A stretch of DNA of 63,649 bases, from contig NZ_JAAAWJ010000002.1 in NCBI RefSeq assembly GCF_009914725.1, positions 1-63,649 on the forward strand. The letters are read 5' to 3'. Position 1 is the first letter of the stretch, and every line of letters starts with the position of its first letter. Source of the stretch: Methanogenium sp. MK-MG. GTDB lineage: Archaea; Halobacteriota; Methanomicrobia; Methanomicrobiales; Methanomicrobiaceae. The notes beneath the pieces are model-generated. The model was not told where the DNA came from. It did not search any database and saw only the letters and a program-made list of their open reading frames with translations. The translations under genes and the position numbers were made by a program. Shown here one piece after another: positions 9,414 through 17,644 of this stretch.

Positions 9414-10544
9414 ATGAAACAGGTTCACTGGCATTGTCTGCTTGCTGTGGCAGTCCTTGGTATCTCTGTTGCTGCATGTGGATGCATCACAGATCTCTTC
9501 AATCCCGAACCTTCGGCAGACTATCCTGAGGTCGGTCCATATGAGGATGACGGCAGACTTGCTACATCATCCGTGATATTTCCCTTTCAGGAGAGAACCG
9601 TATCGGTATCGGTGACGGTGCCGCAGGGTCTGTACGAGGCGGCATCAGATGCTGACAAACGGGCTGTTCTTCTGGGTGAATGGGAGGAAGGTGACGACTG
9701 GACCACAGGATATTATCTCTCTTATCTTACGGATCCGCAGATGGAACTGGTGTACTCTGCCACTGCTGATGCCCTGAGGGCAGGTGCATCCGGTAAGGAA
9801 GAGAGCAGTGATGAATATCCTGAATTTCTGACTGTGTATGTGCAGTCACTGGCATACAATACCAGCCCGGATGAAGCAGGACCAAAATTCCCGGTTGAGA
9901 CTGTTATTGAGAAGGCGGGTGACTGCGATGACAAGAGCATTCTTCTGGCAGGTCTCCTCTCAAGGGAAGGCTACAATGTCTCACTCTTTTACTTCCCCGA
10001 CGATTCGCACATGGCGGTGGGGATTGCAACAGATGAACCCGGATACCGTGACAGCGGGTATCTCTTTATTGAAACAACCAATGTGAGCCTGATTGGCATC
10101 CCCACAGAGATATTTGATAACGGTGTAACGCTCACATCAGAACTCTTCGTCATTCCTGTCGGGAATGGCACGATGGGATATGGAAAGGCAGATGAGACAC
10201 GGCGGATTGACCGGGCAGCGGCCGAAGCACGGGCCCGTGCAGAGGAAGAGAAGGTTTCCCTTATTGCGATGGAAGAGGATCTGGAAATGCTGAAGCAGGA
10301 ACTGAACGAAGAGAATGCCGCCCTCTCCCACCAGAAGAATTCCGGTGATATCTCCGGGTATGATGCTGCGGTTTCAGACTACAACCTTCATGTTACAGAC
10401 TACAATCAGGTGCTGGCAGAATACCGCACCCGCTATGCAGCCTATCTCACCGATGTTGAATTTGCCAATTATGTGGCAACCCATCTCTATGACCGTCCCG
10501 GACTCTCGGAGGCAGTCACTGCCTGGGAAGATGGACCGGCCTGA
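9414..10544 (+). CDS. Secreted lipoprotein with transglutaminase-like domain and coiled coil
   Basis: 376 residues. The signal peptide ends in a lipobox-like ISVAACGC, with Cys22 or Cys24 as the anchor. The central domain has the transglutaminase-like triad layout: C171 in KAGDCDDKSILLAGL, H199 in DDSHMAVGI, and an acidic residue near 222 (LFIETTN). This is typical of cysteine-protease-fold proteins outside the membrane. Residues about 270-345 are strongly helical and charged (ARAEEEKVSLIAMEEDLEML), predicted as a coiled coil. It follows prk by 56 bases. The substrate is unknown; peptide cleavage or crosslinking at the cell surface are both possible. Confidence 0.7.
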   Translation: MKQVHWHCLLAVAVLGISVAACGCITDLFNPEPSADYPEVGPYEDDGRLATSSVIFPFQERTVSVSVTVPQGLYEAASDADKRAVLLGEWEEGDDWTTGYYLSYLTDPQMELVYSATADALRAGASGKEESSDEYPEFLTVYVQSLAYNTSPDEAGPKFPVETVIEKAGDCDDKSILLAGLLSREGYNVSLFYFPDDSHMAVGIATDEPGYRDSGYLFIETTNVSLIGIPTEIFDNGVTLTSELFVIPVGNGTMGYGKADETRRIDRAAAEARARAEEEKVSLIAMEEDLEMLKQELNEENAALSHQKNSGDISGYDAAVSDYNLHVTDYNQVLAEYRTRYAAYLTDVEFANYVATHLYDRPGLSEAVTAWEDGPA

Positions 10545-10899
10545 CCCATTTTTTCCGTATGTGTCCCCGTCAGGCAGAGATTAGAGAAACGTCCGGGGAG
10601 TTGATGTATGGATATATTCCCTTCTCTCCTCCCCGTTTGTCCTGCTGGAGATGAATGCCTGTTTGGACATCTGATTTTTCCGGATGATCTGCGGGTGTTC
10701 TTTTGCCCGTGCTGCGATGAACTGAAATGTCTGTGACATACTCCAGAATTGCATCAGGGTATATATGGTGCTGACCCGTGTGCAGGGTGAAAGTGAACTA
10801 TGTATTCCTGGTATGAAGTATCGCCCGCATCCGTTTCTCTTTTGCTAATGACGACATCCCTATATGAAATCCGGTCAGATATAGATAGTAGTTGATGAT
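10545..10899. other. Intergenic stretch between the lipoprotein gene and sufC
   Basis: 355 bases. It holds one candidate small minus-strand gene (10581-10739, listed separately) with TATATAT at 10760-10766. A second box, CTATATGAAA near 10859, probably serves sufC. A long minus-strand frame antisense to sufC begins here, but I reject it as a shadow. Confidence 0.5.
10581..10739 (-). CDS. Candidate small basic protein (52 aa)
   Basis: An open frame of 52 residues beginning MSQTFQFIAARAKEHPQ and ending STPRTFL. It is basic and polar, with no hydrophobic segment. Support: the ATG lies about 24 bases downstream of a TATATAT box (10760-10766, read on the minus strand), the spacing expected for a leaderless archaeal transcript, and GGAG also lies just before the ATG. 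Against: the third-position base composition is not strongly biased, and I recognise no family. Confidence 0.4.
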   Translation of the reverse strand: MSQTFQFIAARAKEHPQIIRKNQMSKQAFISSRTNGEERREYIHTSTPRTFL

Positions 10900-11631
10900 A
10901 TGCTGAATGTTGAGAATCTTCACGTTGAAGTGGGGGGGAAAGAGGTAATCCACGGAGTTGACCTCCAGATCCCGGAAGGAGAGACCCATGTCCTGATGGG
11001 ACCGAACGGGTCCGGGAAGACCACCCTTCTGCGTTCTATAATGGGATTTAGTAATTACACGGTGACCGAAGGACGGATCATCTTCCGTGGACATGATGTC
11101 ACCGAACTGCCGCTCTACGAACGGGCACGTTATGGCATGGGCCTGATGTTTCAGCGTCCGCCGACCATTTCCGGCCTCAAACTTGGCAAACTCCTGGATG
11201 TGATGGCCGGTGGTTCCCCTGCGAAGGCATACGAATACGCTGAAATGATGAACATGAGTTCGTTTCTGGACCGTGACCTGAATGCAAACTTCTCCGGCGG
11301 TGAGATCAAACGCAGTGAAGTGCTTCAGCTGATGGTCCAGCAGCCTGATTTTGTCATGCTTGATGAACCGGAGAGCGGCGTGGATCTCGAAAATATCGCC
11401 CTCATCGGAAAAGCGATTGCCCGGCTTGTCGATAAGGACCGTCATATCATAAACCGTCATAAATCCGGTCTTATCATTACCCACACCGGGTTTATCATGG
11501 ATTATCTGGAGGCAGATGCCGGACACATGCTCTGTAATGGTGAGATCCGGTGCCGTGGCAACCCGCGGGAAATACTGAAGGTTATTCAGGAACACGGATA
11601 TCAGGAGTGTATTGAATGCACAAAGCTGTAG
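10900..11631 (+). CDS. sufC: Fe-S cluster assembly ATPase SufC
   Basis: ABC-type ATPase that powers the SufB scaffold in Fe-S cluster assembly. The 243-residue protein has Walker A GPNGSGKTT (34-42), the SufC-type signature FSGGEIKRSE (about 131-140) and Walker B with VMLDEPESGVD. A C-terminal CxxC (C237, C240 in ECIEC) sits beyond the ATPase core and may hold a metal or cluster. The 3' end overlaps sufB by 16 bases, giving the minimal SufBC pair common in methanogens; no SufS or SufU gene is nearby. The upstream TATA-like box is near 10859. Confidence 0.95.
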   Translation: MLNVENLHVEVGGKEVIHGVDLQIPEGETHVLMGPNGSGKTTLLRSIMGFSNYTVTEGRIIFRGHDVTELPLYERARYGMGLMFQRPPTISGLKLGKLLDVMAGGSPAKAYEYAEMMNMSSFLDRDLNANFSGGEIKRSEVLQLMVQQPDFVMLDEPESGVDLENIALIGKAIARLVDKDRHIINRHKSGLIITHTGFIMDYLEADAGHMLCNGEIRCRGNPREILKVIQEHGYQECIECTKL

Positions 11632-12725
11632 AAGGATTTGAGGACCTCTCACCTGAGGATAAGGAGCGTCTTGAACAATCCGGGATGATGCTTTCCTCTG
11701 AGAACAGATGCGGAAGTTTCTTCCAGGCAGATCAGGATGTCAGGCATACGTCCTGTACATATGAAGGGATTGAGATGCTTCCGACAGCAGAAGCGCTCAA
11801 AAAATACGACTGGCTCAAGGATTATTACTGGAATCTTGTTGATAAGGACAAGGATGAATACACCCGGTATGTTGCAGACCAGGAGCCACGCGGATATACC
11901 ATCATCGCAAAGAAGGGCAGCAAAAATATCTTCCCTCTCCAGACCTGCCTTTTTATGGCAACGGATGATATCCAGACTGTCCATAATATTATCATTGCCG
12001 AGGAAGGGGCTGAACTGCACCTTATAACCGGGTGCGTCTCCAGCCACTCTGTCGGCCATGGTTCGCACTATGGAATCACTGAGTTTTATGTGGGTAAGGA
12101 TGCCCTCATCAGCACAACGATGATCCATACCTGGGGCGAGGATGTAACAGTCGTCCCGCGGAGTGCAGCAAAACTGGAACAGAACAGTACATTCCTCTCC
12201 AATTATATCAGTATGAAACCGGTGAAGCGTGTCCAGATGTATCCTGAAGCCTGGTTAACCGGTGAAAATTCTGTGGCCCGGTTCAGTTCTGTCGTGCTTG
12301 CACCGGAGGGTTCAGAACTTGACCTTGGCCAGCGTGCTATTCTGGAAGCGAAGGGTACGAGTGCCGAACTGATCTCCCGGGTGATCACCCGTGGAGGTAC
12401 TGTGGTGTCCAGATCCCACATCGTCGGCGGGGCAGAGGAGACTCGCGGCCATATTGAGTGCAAGGGTCTCATTCTTGAGGATGGCATAATCCACGCAATC
12501 CCGGAGATCGAGGGACGCCTCACAAACACTTCACTTTCGCATGAGGCGGCAGTGGGAAAAATAGCCCGCGATGAGATTGAATACCTGATGGCCCGGGGTC
12601 TGGATGAGGAAGAGGCAACGGCAACCATCATCCGCGGGTTCCTTGACGTGAAGATACAGGGCCTGCCGGATTCACTCCAGCGGCAGATCGATGCTGCCAT
12701 TGACGCTGCAGAAGATGGGTTCTGA
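11616..12725 (+). CDS. sufB: Fe-S cluster assembly scaffold SufB/SufD family protein
   Basis: 369 residues, the short archaeal form of the SufB/D beta-helix scaffold that receives sulfur and iron and is driven by SufC. Typical elements are the right-handed beta-helix region with repeated T, S and G turns and the C-terminal segment with SLSHEAAVGKIARDEIEYLMARG, which matches the SufB/D signature around the conserved glutamate (HEAAVGKI). The start overlaps sufC by 16 bases, so expression should be coupled. With only one B/D protein, the complex is probably SufB2C2. Confidence 0.93.
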   Translation: MHKAVEGFEDLSPEDKERLEQSGMMLSSENRCGSFFQADQDVRHTSCTYEGIEMLPTAEALKKYDWLKDYYWNLVDKDKDEYTRYVADQEPRGYTIIAKKGSKNIFPLQTCLFMATDDIQTVHNIIIAEEGAELHLITGCVSSHSVGHGSHYGITEFYVGKDALISTTMIHTWGEDVTVVPRSAAKLEQNSTFLSNYISMKPVKRVQMYPEAWLTGENSVARFSSVVLAPEGSELDLGQRAILEAKGTSAELISRVITRGGTVVSRSHIVGGAEETRGHIECKGLILEDGIIHAIPEIEGRLTNTSLSHEAAVGKIARDEIEYLMARGLDEEEATATIIRGFLDVKIQGLPDSLQRQIDAAIDAAEDGF

Positions 12726-12730
12726 GGGAC

Positions 12731-13339
12731 ATGGTCTTTATTGATCTCACCCGTTCCTTTCCTGAACCCGCCTGCACGTATCCCGGCGACTTTGTCCCGG
12801 AATGCCGCAGGTTTCAGAGGGACGGCTACCGTGTCTCAGTAGTGGTTGCAGGCAGCCACAGCGGGACTCACATCGACTCGCCTGCCCATTATATCGAAGA
12901 CGGGCTGACCATTGACCGCATCCCGCCCGAGACTTTTATCGGCCCGGTGACAATCGTTGACCTGGGTGTCAGGCGGTCAGCCATCCGCCCTGAGGATATT
13001 CGTCCCTGGATGGATGCCGAGCGGCTCATTATTAAGACCGGGTATTCAGAAAAAACGTCATTTGACCCTGAATATGCCTCTCTTGATGAGGATGCCGCGG
13101 ACCTTGTCGCCGCATCAGGTATCAGGGTCATTGGCATTGATACCCCGTCCATCGAAGCATATGAGGGGACAGGCGATGTGCACCGCCGGATTCTGGGGGC
13201 GGGCATCCCGGTTATTGAATACCTGAACCTCAGTGGGGTCAGTGAGGGAGAGTATTATATGATTGCCCTGCCACTGAAGATTACCGATGGTGACGGGGCA
13301 CCGGCCCGTGTCATCGTGCAAAAGGAGGAGGACGTATGA
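12731..13339 (+). CDS. Cyclase-family (kynurenine formamidase-like) metal hydrolase
   Basis: 202 residues with the cyclase-family motif SHSGTHIDSPAHY at about residues 42-54, whose His and Asp side chains bind the catalytic divalent metal in arylformamidases. A second conserved segment, IGIDTPSIE, lies near 134-142. The family includes kynurenine formamidase and polyketide cyclases, but many archaeal members have no known substrate. It starts 5 bases after sufB and overlaps the next gene by 4 bases, so it is part of the suf transcript. Why a hydrolase is coupled to Fe-S assembly is unclear. Confidence 0.82.
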   Translation: MVFIDLTRSFPEPACTYPGDFVPECRRFQRDGYRVSVVVAGSHSGTHIDSPAHYIEDGLTIDRIPPETFIGPVTIVDLGVRRSAIRPEDIRPWMDAERLIIKTGYSEKTSFDPEYASLDEDAADLVAASGIRVIGIDTPSIEAYEGTGDVHRRILGAGIPVIEYLNLSGVSEGEYYMIALPLKITDGDGAPARVIVQKEEDV

Positions 13340-13941
13340 GTTGTGTCACCGAAGCAGTAGAGAAGATGGAAGAGTTAACCCGGGGCACTGGTTGCCACGA
13401 CTGTAATGTGAAGATTGAACGCCAGCCGGATGCACCGGCGTGCCGGTATGAGCGGGGCGTCAACCTGAAGGTCGGGTTTGGCGGTGCGGCATCGGATGTG
13501 GTCACGCACTACCCGTTAGAGACGACCACCCGGATCCCGTTTATGTTCGGTGCGCCACTTGAATCACCGGAACAGCGAACCGCTGCCTGTGGAATAATGG
13601 GTGTGGTGGCACGATTCCTCTGTCTCTGCCGGAGGGCACAGGCGTGTGGCCCCGAAGACCATGAACGGTGTTTCCTGAATTTCTGTTCCGTCTTTGATGG
13701 TAAGAAAATATATGTGAATGGCGCCCTCCCCGACCTTATCCGCCTCCTCGGGAAGAGAACTGTCTCCTCACCGGAAGAAGCGGATGTGATTGTGGTGGGC
13801 GGTGACGGCCTCTTCTCTGCTGACTGTCTTGCAGTAACAGACCACTACAGGGGCAAAAAACAGATGGTCTTTGTAGGTCCTTCCACCGCAGGTGTTGCCA
13901 CCTTCCTGAATGAAGAACACTGGTGCCCCTTCGCACGGTGA
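13336..13941 (+). CDS. Cysteine-rich protein of unknown function
   Basis: I do not recognise this family with confidence. It has 201 residues and 12 cysteines, including CHDC (20-23), FLCLC and RCFLNFC, a pattern that suggests Fe-S or metal binding. The last 60 residues look Rossmann-like (ADVIVVGGDGLFS, KKQMVFVGPSTAG) and faintly recall the DUF364 heavy-metal-chelation fold. The start overlaps the cyclase gene (GTATGA), so it is translated with sufC, sufB and the cyclase. Context and cysteines together make a role in Fe-S or sulfur handling plausible. Confidence 0.7.
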   Translation: MSCVTEAVEKMEELTRGTGCHDCNVKIERQPDAPACRYERGVNLKVGFGGAASDVVTHYPLETTTRIPFMFGAPLESPEQRTAACGIMGVVARFLCLCRRAQACGPEDHERCFLNFCSVFDGKKIYVNGALPDLIRLLGKRTVSSPEEADVIVVGGDGLFSADCLAVTDHYRGKKQMVFVGPSTAGVATFLNEEHWCPFAR

Positions 13942-13990
13942 ACGGCAGCAAACAGATAGATTGAATACTCCTCTTTTTCATGGTACCTGT

Positions 13991-15244
13991 ATGCTCTTTG
14001 GTTCTTCGGGAATACGCCGTCCGTTCGGCCCTGAACTGATAATGACTGCACTGGATGTCGGCGGTTGTGTCGGCGCCTCCTGTTCTTCCATCGTCACCGG
14101 TCGTGACGCACGCACGACAGGTCCCCTGCTGGAAGCAGCGTTTACCGCCGGCGCCGCTGCGGCCGGATGCCGGGTGGTCTCCGGGGGTGTTGCCCCTACC
14201 CCTGCTGTTGCATATGCCGCACGGCATCATGATGCCGGCTGTATGATCACCGCTTCACACAACCCGGAGGAATACAACGGGCTCAAACTGGTGAATCCTG
14301 ACGGTTCCGCCTTCTCTTTGGCACGCCAGCAGGAGATTGAGGATACCCATACCCTGCCGCATATTACAGACTGGAAACAGCAGGGGGAGACAGCTGAAGC
14401 AGATATCATCCGGTCGTATCTGGATGCGATACAGGACGCGGTCCCTCTCCCGGAAGGTCTGCATGTCGTCCTTGACTGCGGAAACGGGGCGGCATCACGC
14501 GTCACACCGGCTCTTCTCCGGCGTGCTGGAATACAATATACGGGCATTAACTGCACGGTGCAGGGCTTTTTTGCACGCCCGTCTGAACCTCTGGAAGAGC
14601 ACCTCCCCTACATCCCGGCAATGGTGAGGCAGGCCGGTGCCGCAGGGGCCCTTATTCATGACGGCGATGCTGACCGGTTCATGGCATTTGACAATCAGGG
14701 GAACTATATCAGCGGTGACCATCTCCTCATGCTCTTTGCCGAATGGACCGGTGCAGCAAGTGTGGTGACAACCGTGGACGCATCAATGGCCATTGAAGAG
14801 GTGGCGACAGTCAAAAGAACACCGGTCGGCGATTCGTTTGTCTCTGAAGCGCTGGTATCAGGTGGAGATTTCGGTGGTGAACCATCCGGAAGCTGGATCT
14901 TCCCTGCCCATTCCCTCTGCCCGGACGGGCCGTATGCAGCTGCCCTCTACTGTGCGATGGCAGCGGAGTGGGATGTCGCAGAGAAGGTAGCAGAATACCC
15001 TCAATATCCCATCATACGCCGTTCATTCCGCCGCGAAGACGGGCGTGCACTGCTTCTGGCGCTGGGTGCAGATAATCCGACAGATGGCATCCGTATCGAA
15101 GAGGAGAATGGCTGGTGTCTGATCCGTGCAAGCGGCACGGAACCAAAGATCCGCATCACCGCCGAAGGGCGTGATGCAGAGACCGCGGAAAAAATGGCAC
15201 AGAAAGGTGAAGCTCTCATCAGTCTGGGAGAACCTATACATTAA
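13991..15244 (+). CDS. glmM: Phosphoglucosamine mutase
   Basis: Converts glucosamine 6-phosphate to glucosamine 1-phosphate, the second step to UDP-GlcNAc. The 417-residue alpha-D-phosphohexomutase has the phosphoserine loop TASHNPEEYNG, the Mg-binding DGDADR, the sugar-binding GGEPSG and the C-terminal phosphate loop RASGTEPKIR. I chose ATG 13991 because the protein then begins with the usual MLFGSSGIRRPF; the longer frame from 13910 adds 27 unrelated residues overlapping the previous gene. Phosphomannomutase activity cannot be excluded by sequence, but the neighbours (GlmU-like, GlmS) favour glucosamine. Confidence 0.88.
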   Translation: MLFGSSGIRRPFGPELIMTALDVGGCVGASCSSIVTGRDARTTGPLLEAAFTAGAAAAGCRVVSGGVAPTPAVAYAARHHDAGCMITASHNPEEYNGLKLVNPDGSAFSLARQQEIEDTHTLPHITDWKQQGETAEADIIRSYLDAIQDAVPLPEGLHVVLDCGNGAASRVTPALLRRAGIQYTGINCTVQGFFARPSEPLEEHLPYIPAMVRQAGAAGALIHDGDADRFMAFDNQGNYISGDHLLMLFAEWTGAASVVTTVDASMAIEEVATVKRTPVGDSFVSEALVSGGDFGGEPSGSWIFPAHSLCPDGPYAAALYCAMAAEWDVAEKVAEYPQYPIIRRSFRREDGRALLLALGADNPTDGIRIEEENGWCLIRASGTEPKIRITAEGRDAETAEKMAQKGEALISLGEPIH

Positions 15245-15271
15245 TACAGGGCAAACATCATTTGATTTACT

Positions 15272-16477
15272 ATGCTCTGTGTCCTGCTTGCAGCGGGTGA
15301 AGGAAAACGGATGGCTCCTCTCACCGCAACCCGCCCGAAAGTGATGCTTCCCGTGGCAAACCGGCCGATGATTGAACACCTGATCTGTGCAGTGCGTGAT
15401 GCAGGAATTGATTCATTTATTATCGTTGTCGGCTACCGCGAGAAGGAGATACGGGACTATTTTGGCGATGGTGAGAGATGGGATGTCTCGATTCGCTATA
15501 CGGTTCAGAGAACCCAGAGCGGCACCGGTGACGCCCTCCGGGCAGCAAAGGGACTGGTGAAGGGACAGTTCCTGCTCATGAACGGTGATATGATCGTGAC
15601 TGCTGACGATATCAGGCGTATCTGTGCCTCTCCCGCACCGGCGGTCGGTGTCGTTGAGAGTGAGAACCCGGAACAATATGGTGTTATTACCGAGACCGAC
15701 GGGAAGGTCACCGGCATATATGAAAAATCCCCGAATCCGCCGGGAAACCTGATCAATGCGGGGATTTACCTCTTTGATGATGATATCTTTGCCGAGGCGG
15801 ATCGCCTCGTCCCCTCGCCCCGGGGGGAATATGAACTGACCGATGCACTCTCCTCCTCCATATCCCGCGGTGAACTGCATGCGGTGCCGCTTGTGTCCTG
15901 GTGTGATATCGGCGCCCCGTGGAATCTTTTAGAGGCGAATGAAGATGCCCTCTCTGATATAGCCACTGATATCCGTGGGGAAGTGGAGGATGGTGTCACC
16001 CTGAAAGGCGCGGTGGTGCTTGCAGAGGGCAGCGTCATCCGGTCAGGCACCTATATTGAAGGGCCCTGTATGATCGGGGCAGGGTGCACCATTGGCCCGC
16101 ATGTTTATATCAGGGGCAGTACTGTCATCGGGAACGACTGCCACATCGGCCATGCCAGTGAACTAAAAAATTCAGTGATCTTTCCCCGGACAAAGATTCC
16201 GCACTTCACCTATATCGGTGACAGTGTCATCGGGTTTGGCTGTAATTTCGGCGCCGGCACAAAGGTGGCAAACCTCCGCCATGACAAGGAGCATGTGAAG
16301 GTGGGTGGTGTCTCCACCGGACGCAAGAAGTTTGGGGCCGTTATTGGTGATAACGTCCTCTTTGGCATCAACTGCTCGATTAATGTGGGGGCTTCTATAG
16401 GAAGAGACGTCCGCGTCGGCCCGCATACTGTGGTCAGCGGTACGATTGCAGATGAATCCATTATCGGGAGTAACTGA
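15272..16477 (+). CDS. Bifunctional sugar-1-phosphate nucleotidyltransferase/acetyltransferase, GlmU-like (copy 1)
   Basis: 401 residues. The N-terminal nucleotidyltransferase domain has the signature LLAAGEGKRMAPLTATRPK (residues 5-23) with the lysine for phosphate binding, and a DxD-type MNGDMI. From about residue 235 a left-handed beta-helix of hexapeptide repeats follows (VLAEGSVIRSGTYIEG and similar). The end (NFGAGTKVANLRHD, GVIIGDN-like segments) resembles archaeal GlmU, which acetylates glucosamine 1-phosphate and then adds UMP. It sits 27 bases after glmM and 6 bases before a paralogue, in an evident UDP-GlcNAc operon. Confidence 0.85.
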   Translation: MLCVLLAAGEGKRMAPLTATRPKVMLPVANRPMIEHLICAVRDAGIDSFIIVVGYREKEIRDYFGDGERWDVSIRYTVQRTQSGTGDALRAAKGLVKGQFLLMNGDMIVTADDIRRICASPAPAVGVVESENPEQYGVITETDGKVTGIYEKSPNPPGNLINAGIYLFDDDIFAEADRLVPSPRGEYELTDALSSSISRGELHAVPLVSWCDIGAPWNLLEANEDALSDIATDIRGEVEDGVTLKGAVVLAEGSVIRSGTYIEGPCMIGAGCTIGPHVYIRGSTVIGNDCHIGHASELKNSVIFPRTKIPHFTYIGDSVIGFGCNFGAGTKVANLRHDKEHVKVGGVSTGRKKFGAVIGDNVLFGINCSINVGASIGRDVRVGPHTVVSGTIADESIIGSN

Positions 16478-16483
16478 TATACC

Positions 16484-17644
16484 ATGCAGGCAGTTGTTCT
16501 TGCAGGAGGGGAAGGGTCACGGCTGCGCCCACTGACCCGCAACCGCCCGAAGGCATTGATTCCGGTGGCAAACCGGCCAATCATCGAGTATGTTATCGAA
16601 GCGCTGACTGATGTAGGGGTGAGGGACATCACTGTTGTCGTCGGCTACCGCAAAGAGCAGGTCATCCACTGTCTCGCAAACCTTCCGGTGCCGGTGAATG
16701 TTGTCGTACAGGAGAAACAACTGGGGGTGGCAGATGCCCTCAAGGCGGCAGAGGATCATATCTCCGGCAGGTTCCTCCTTCTTCCCGGTGACAATGTCAT
16801 CAGGGCTGCGGCGCTCCGTCCCCTCTGTGAAGGCGGTCCTGCCCTCCTCACAACAACGCATTCCCAACCGACGGATTTCGGGGTGGTACAGGCCCACTGG
16901 GGATTTGTACAGGAAATAACGGAAAAGCCGGTTGTGGCTGAATCATTTACGGTTTCAACCGGTGTCTTCTCACTGGATCCTTCGGTATTCAGCTATTATG
17001 AACCCGGGCTGGAACTCCCGGGCATGATCAACCGGATGATCGCCGATGGCATCGGTATCCGGTCGCACCGTATCACAGAGGGCTGGTCTGATGCGGTCTT
17101 TGCATGGGATCTTCTCACCCTGAACAGGTTACTGCTGAAGAAGACGGTCTCCCTCTCGGCAGGGACGATTTCACGGCATGCCACGGTTGATGGGCGGGTC
17201 TCAATCGGTCGCGGTACACAGATTCTCCCGGGCACAGTGATCACCGGACCCACGGCCATCGGTGCTAACTGCATCATTGGCCCGAATGCCTGTATTTCAG
17301 CCGGAACTGCAATCGGGTCGGGTGTTACGGTAGGGCCCTTCTCACATATCTCCCGCAGTATTCTGATGGATGATGTAACCGTCGGGTCGCATTCCAGTGT
17401 CAGGGAGAGTGTTATAGGGGAGGGCTGCAGTCTTGCGGACCATACCGTATCCGCCTGTGGAGAGTTTACAACAAACGTCCGGGGGCGGTGTGTCTCAGGA
17501 CATTTTGGCACGATTATGGGAGACAGGGTAAAGACAGCGCCCTTTACTGTGCTGAAGAATGCTGTTGTCGGTAATAATGTGGCTGTTGAGACGGGTGGCC
17601 GGACTATTACCGGGTTTATTCCGGATCAGACGGTGGTGATGTAG
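16484..17644 (+). CDS. Sugar-1-phosphate nucleotidyltransferase/acetyltransferase, GlmU-like (copy 2)
   Basis: 386 residues with the same two-domain plan as the gene before it: the nucleotidyltransferase signature VLAGGEGSRLRPLTRNRPK at 5-23, and hexapeptide repeats from about 230 to the end. The C-terminus differs (HFGTIMGDRVKTAPFTVL) and lacks the GAGT-ANLR segment of copy 1, so the two probably divide labour or differ in sugar or nucleotide choice. The stop TAG is directly followed by the GTG start of glmS with no gap. Which copy makes UDP-GlcNAc cannot be decided by reading. Confidence 0.83.
   Translation: MQAVVLAGGEGSRLRPLTRNRPKALIPVANRPIIEYVIEALTDVGVRDITVVVGYRKEQVIHCLANLPVPVNVVVQEKQLGVADALKAAEDHISGRFLLLPGDNVIRAAALRPLCEGGPALLTTTHSQPTDFGVVQAHWGFVQEITEKPVVAESFTVSTGVFSLDPSVFSYYEPGLELPGMINRMIADGIGIRSHRITEGWSDAVFAWDLLTLNRLLLKKTVSLSAGTISRHATVDGRVSIGRGTQILPGTVITGPTAIGANCIIGPNACISAGTAIGSGVTVGPFSHISRSILMDDVTVGSHSSVRESVIGEGCSLADHTVSACGEFTTNVRGRCVSGHFGTIMGDRVKTAPFTVLKNAVVGNNVAVETGGRTITGFIPDQTVVM

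Noticed and set aside
10798-11652. 284-residue minus-strand open frame over sufC
   Set aside because: Fully antisense to an unmistakable SufC gene, with no family features; it is a codon-bias shadow.
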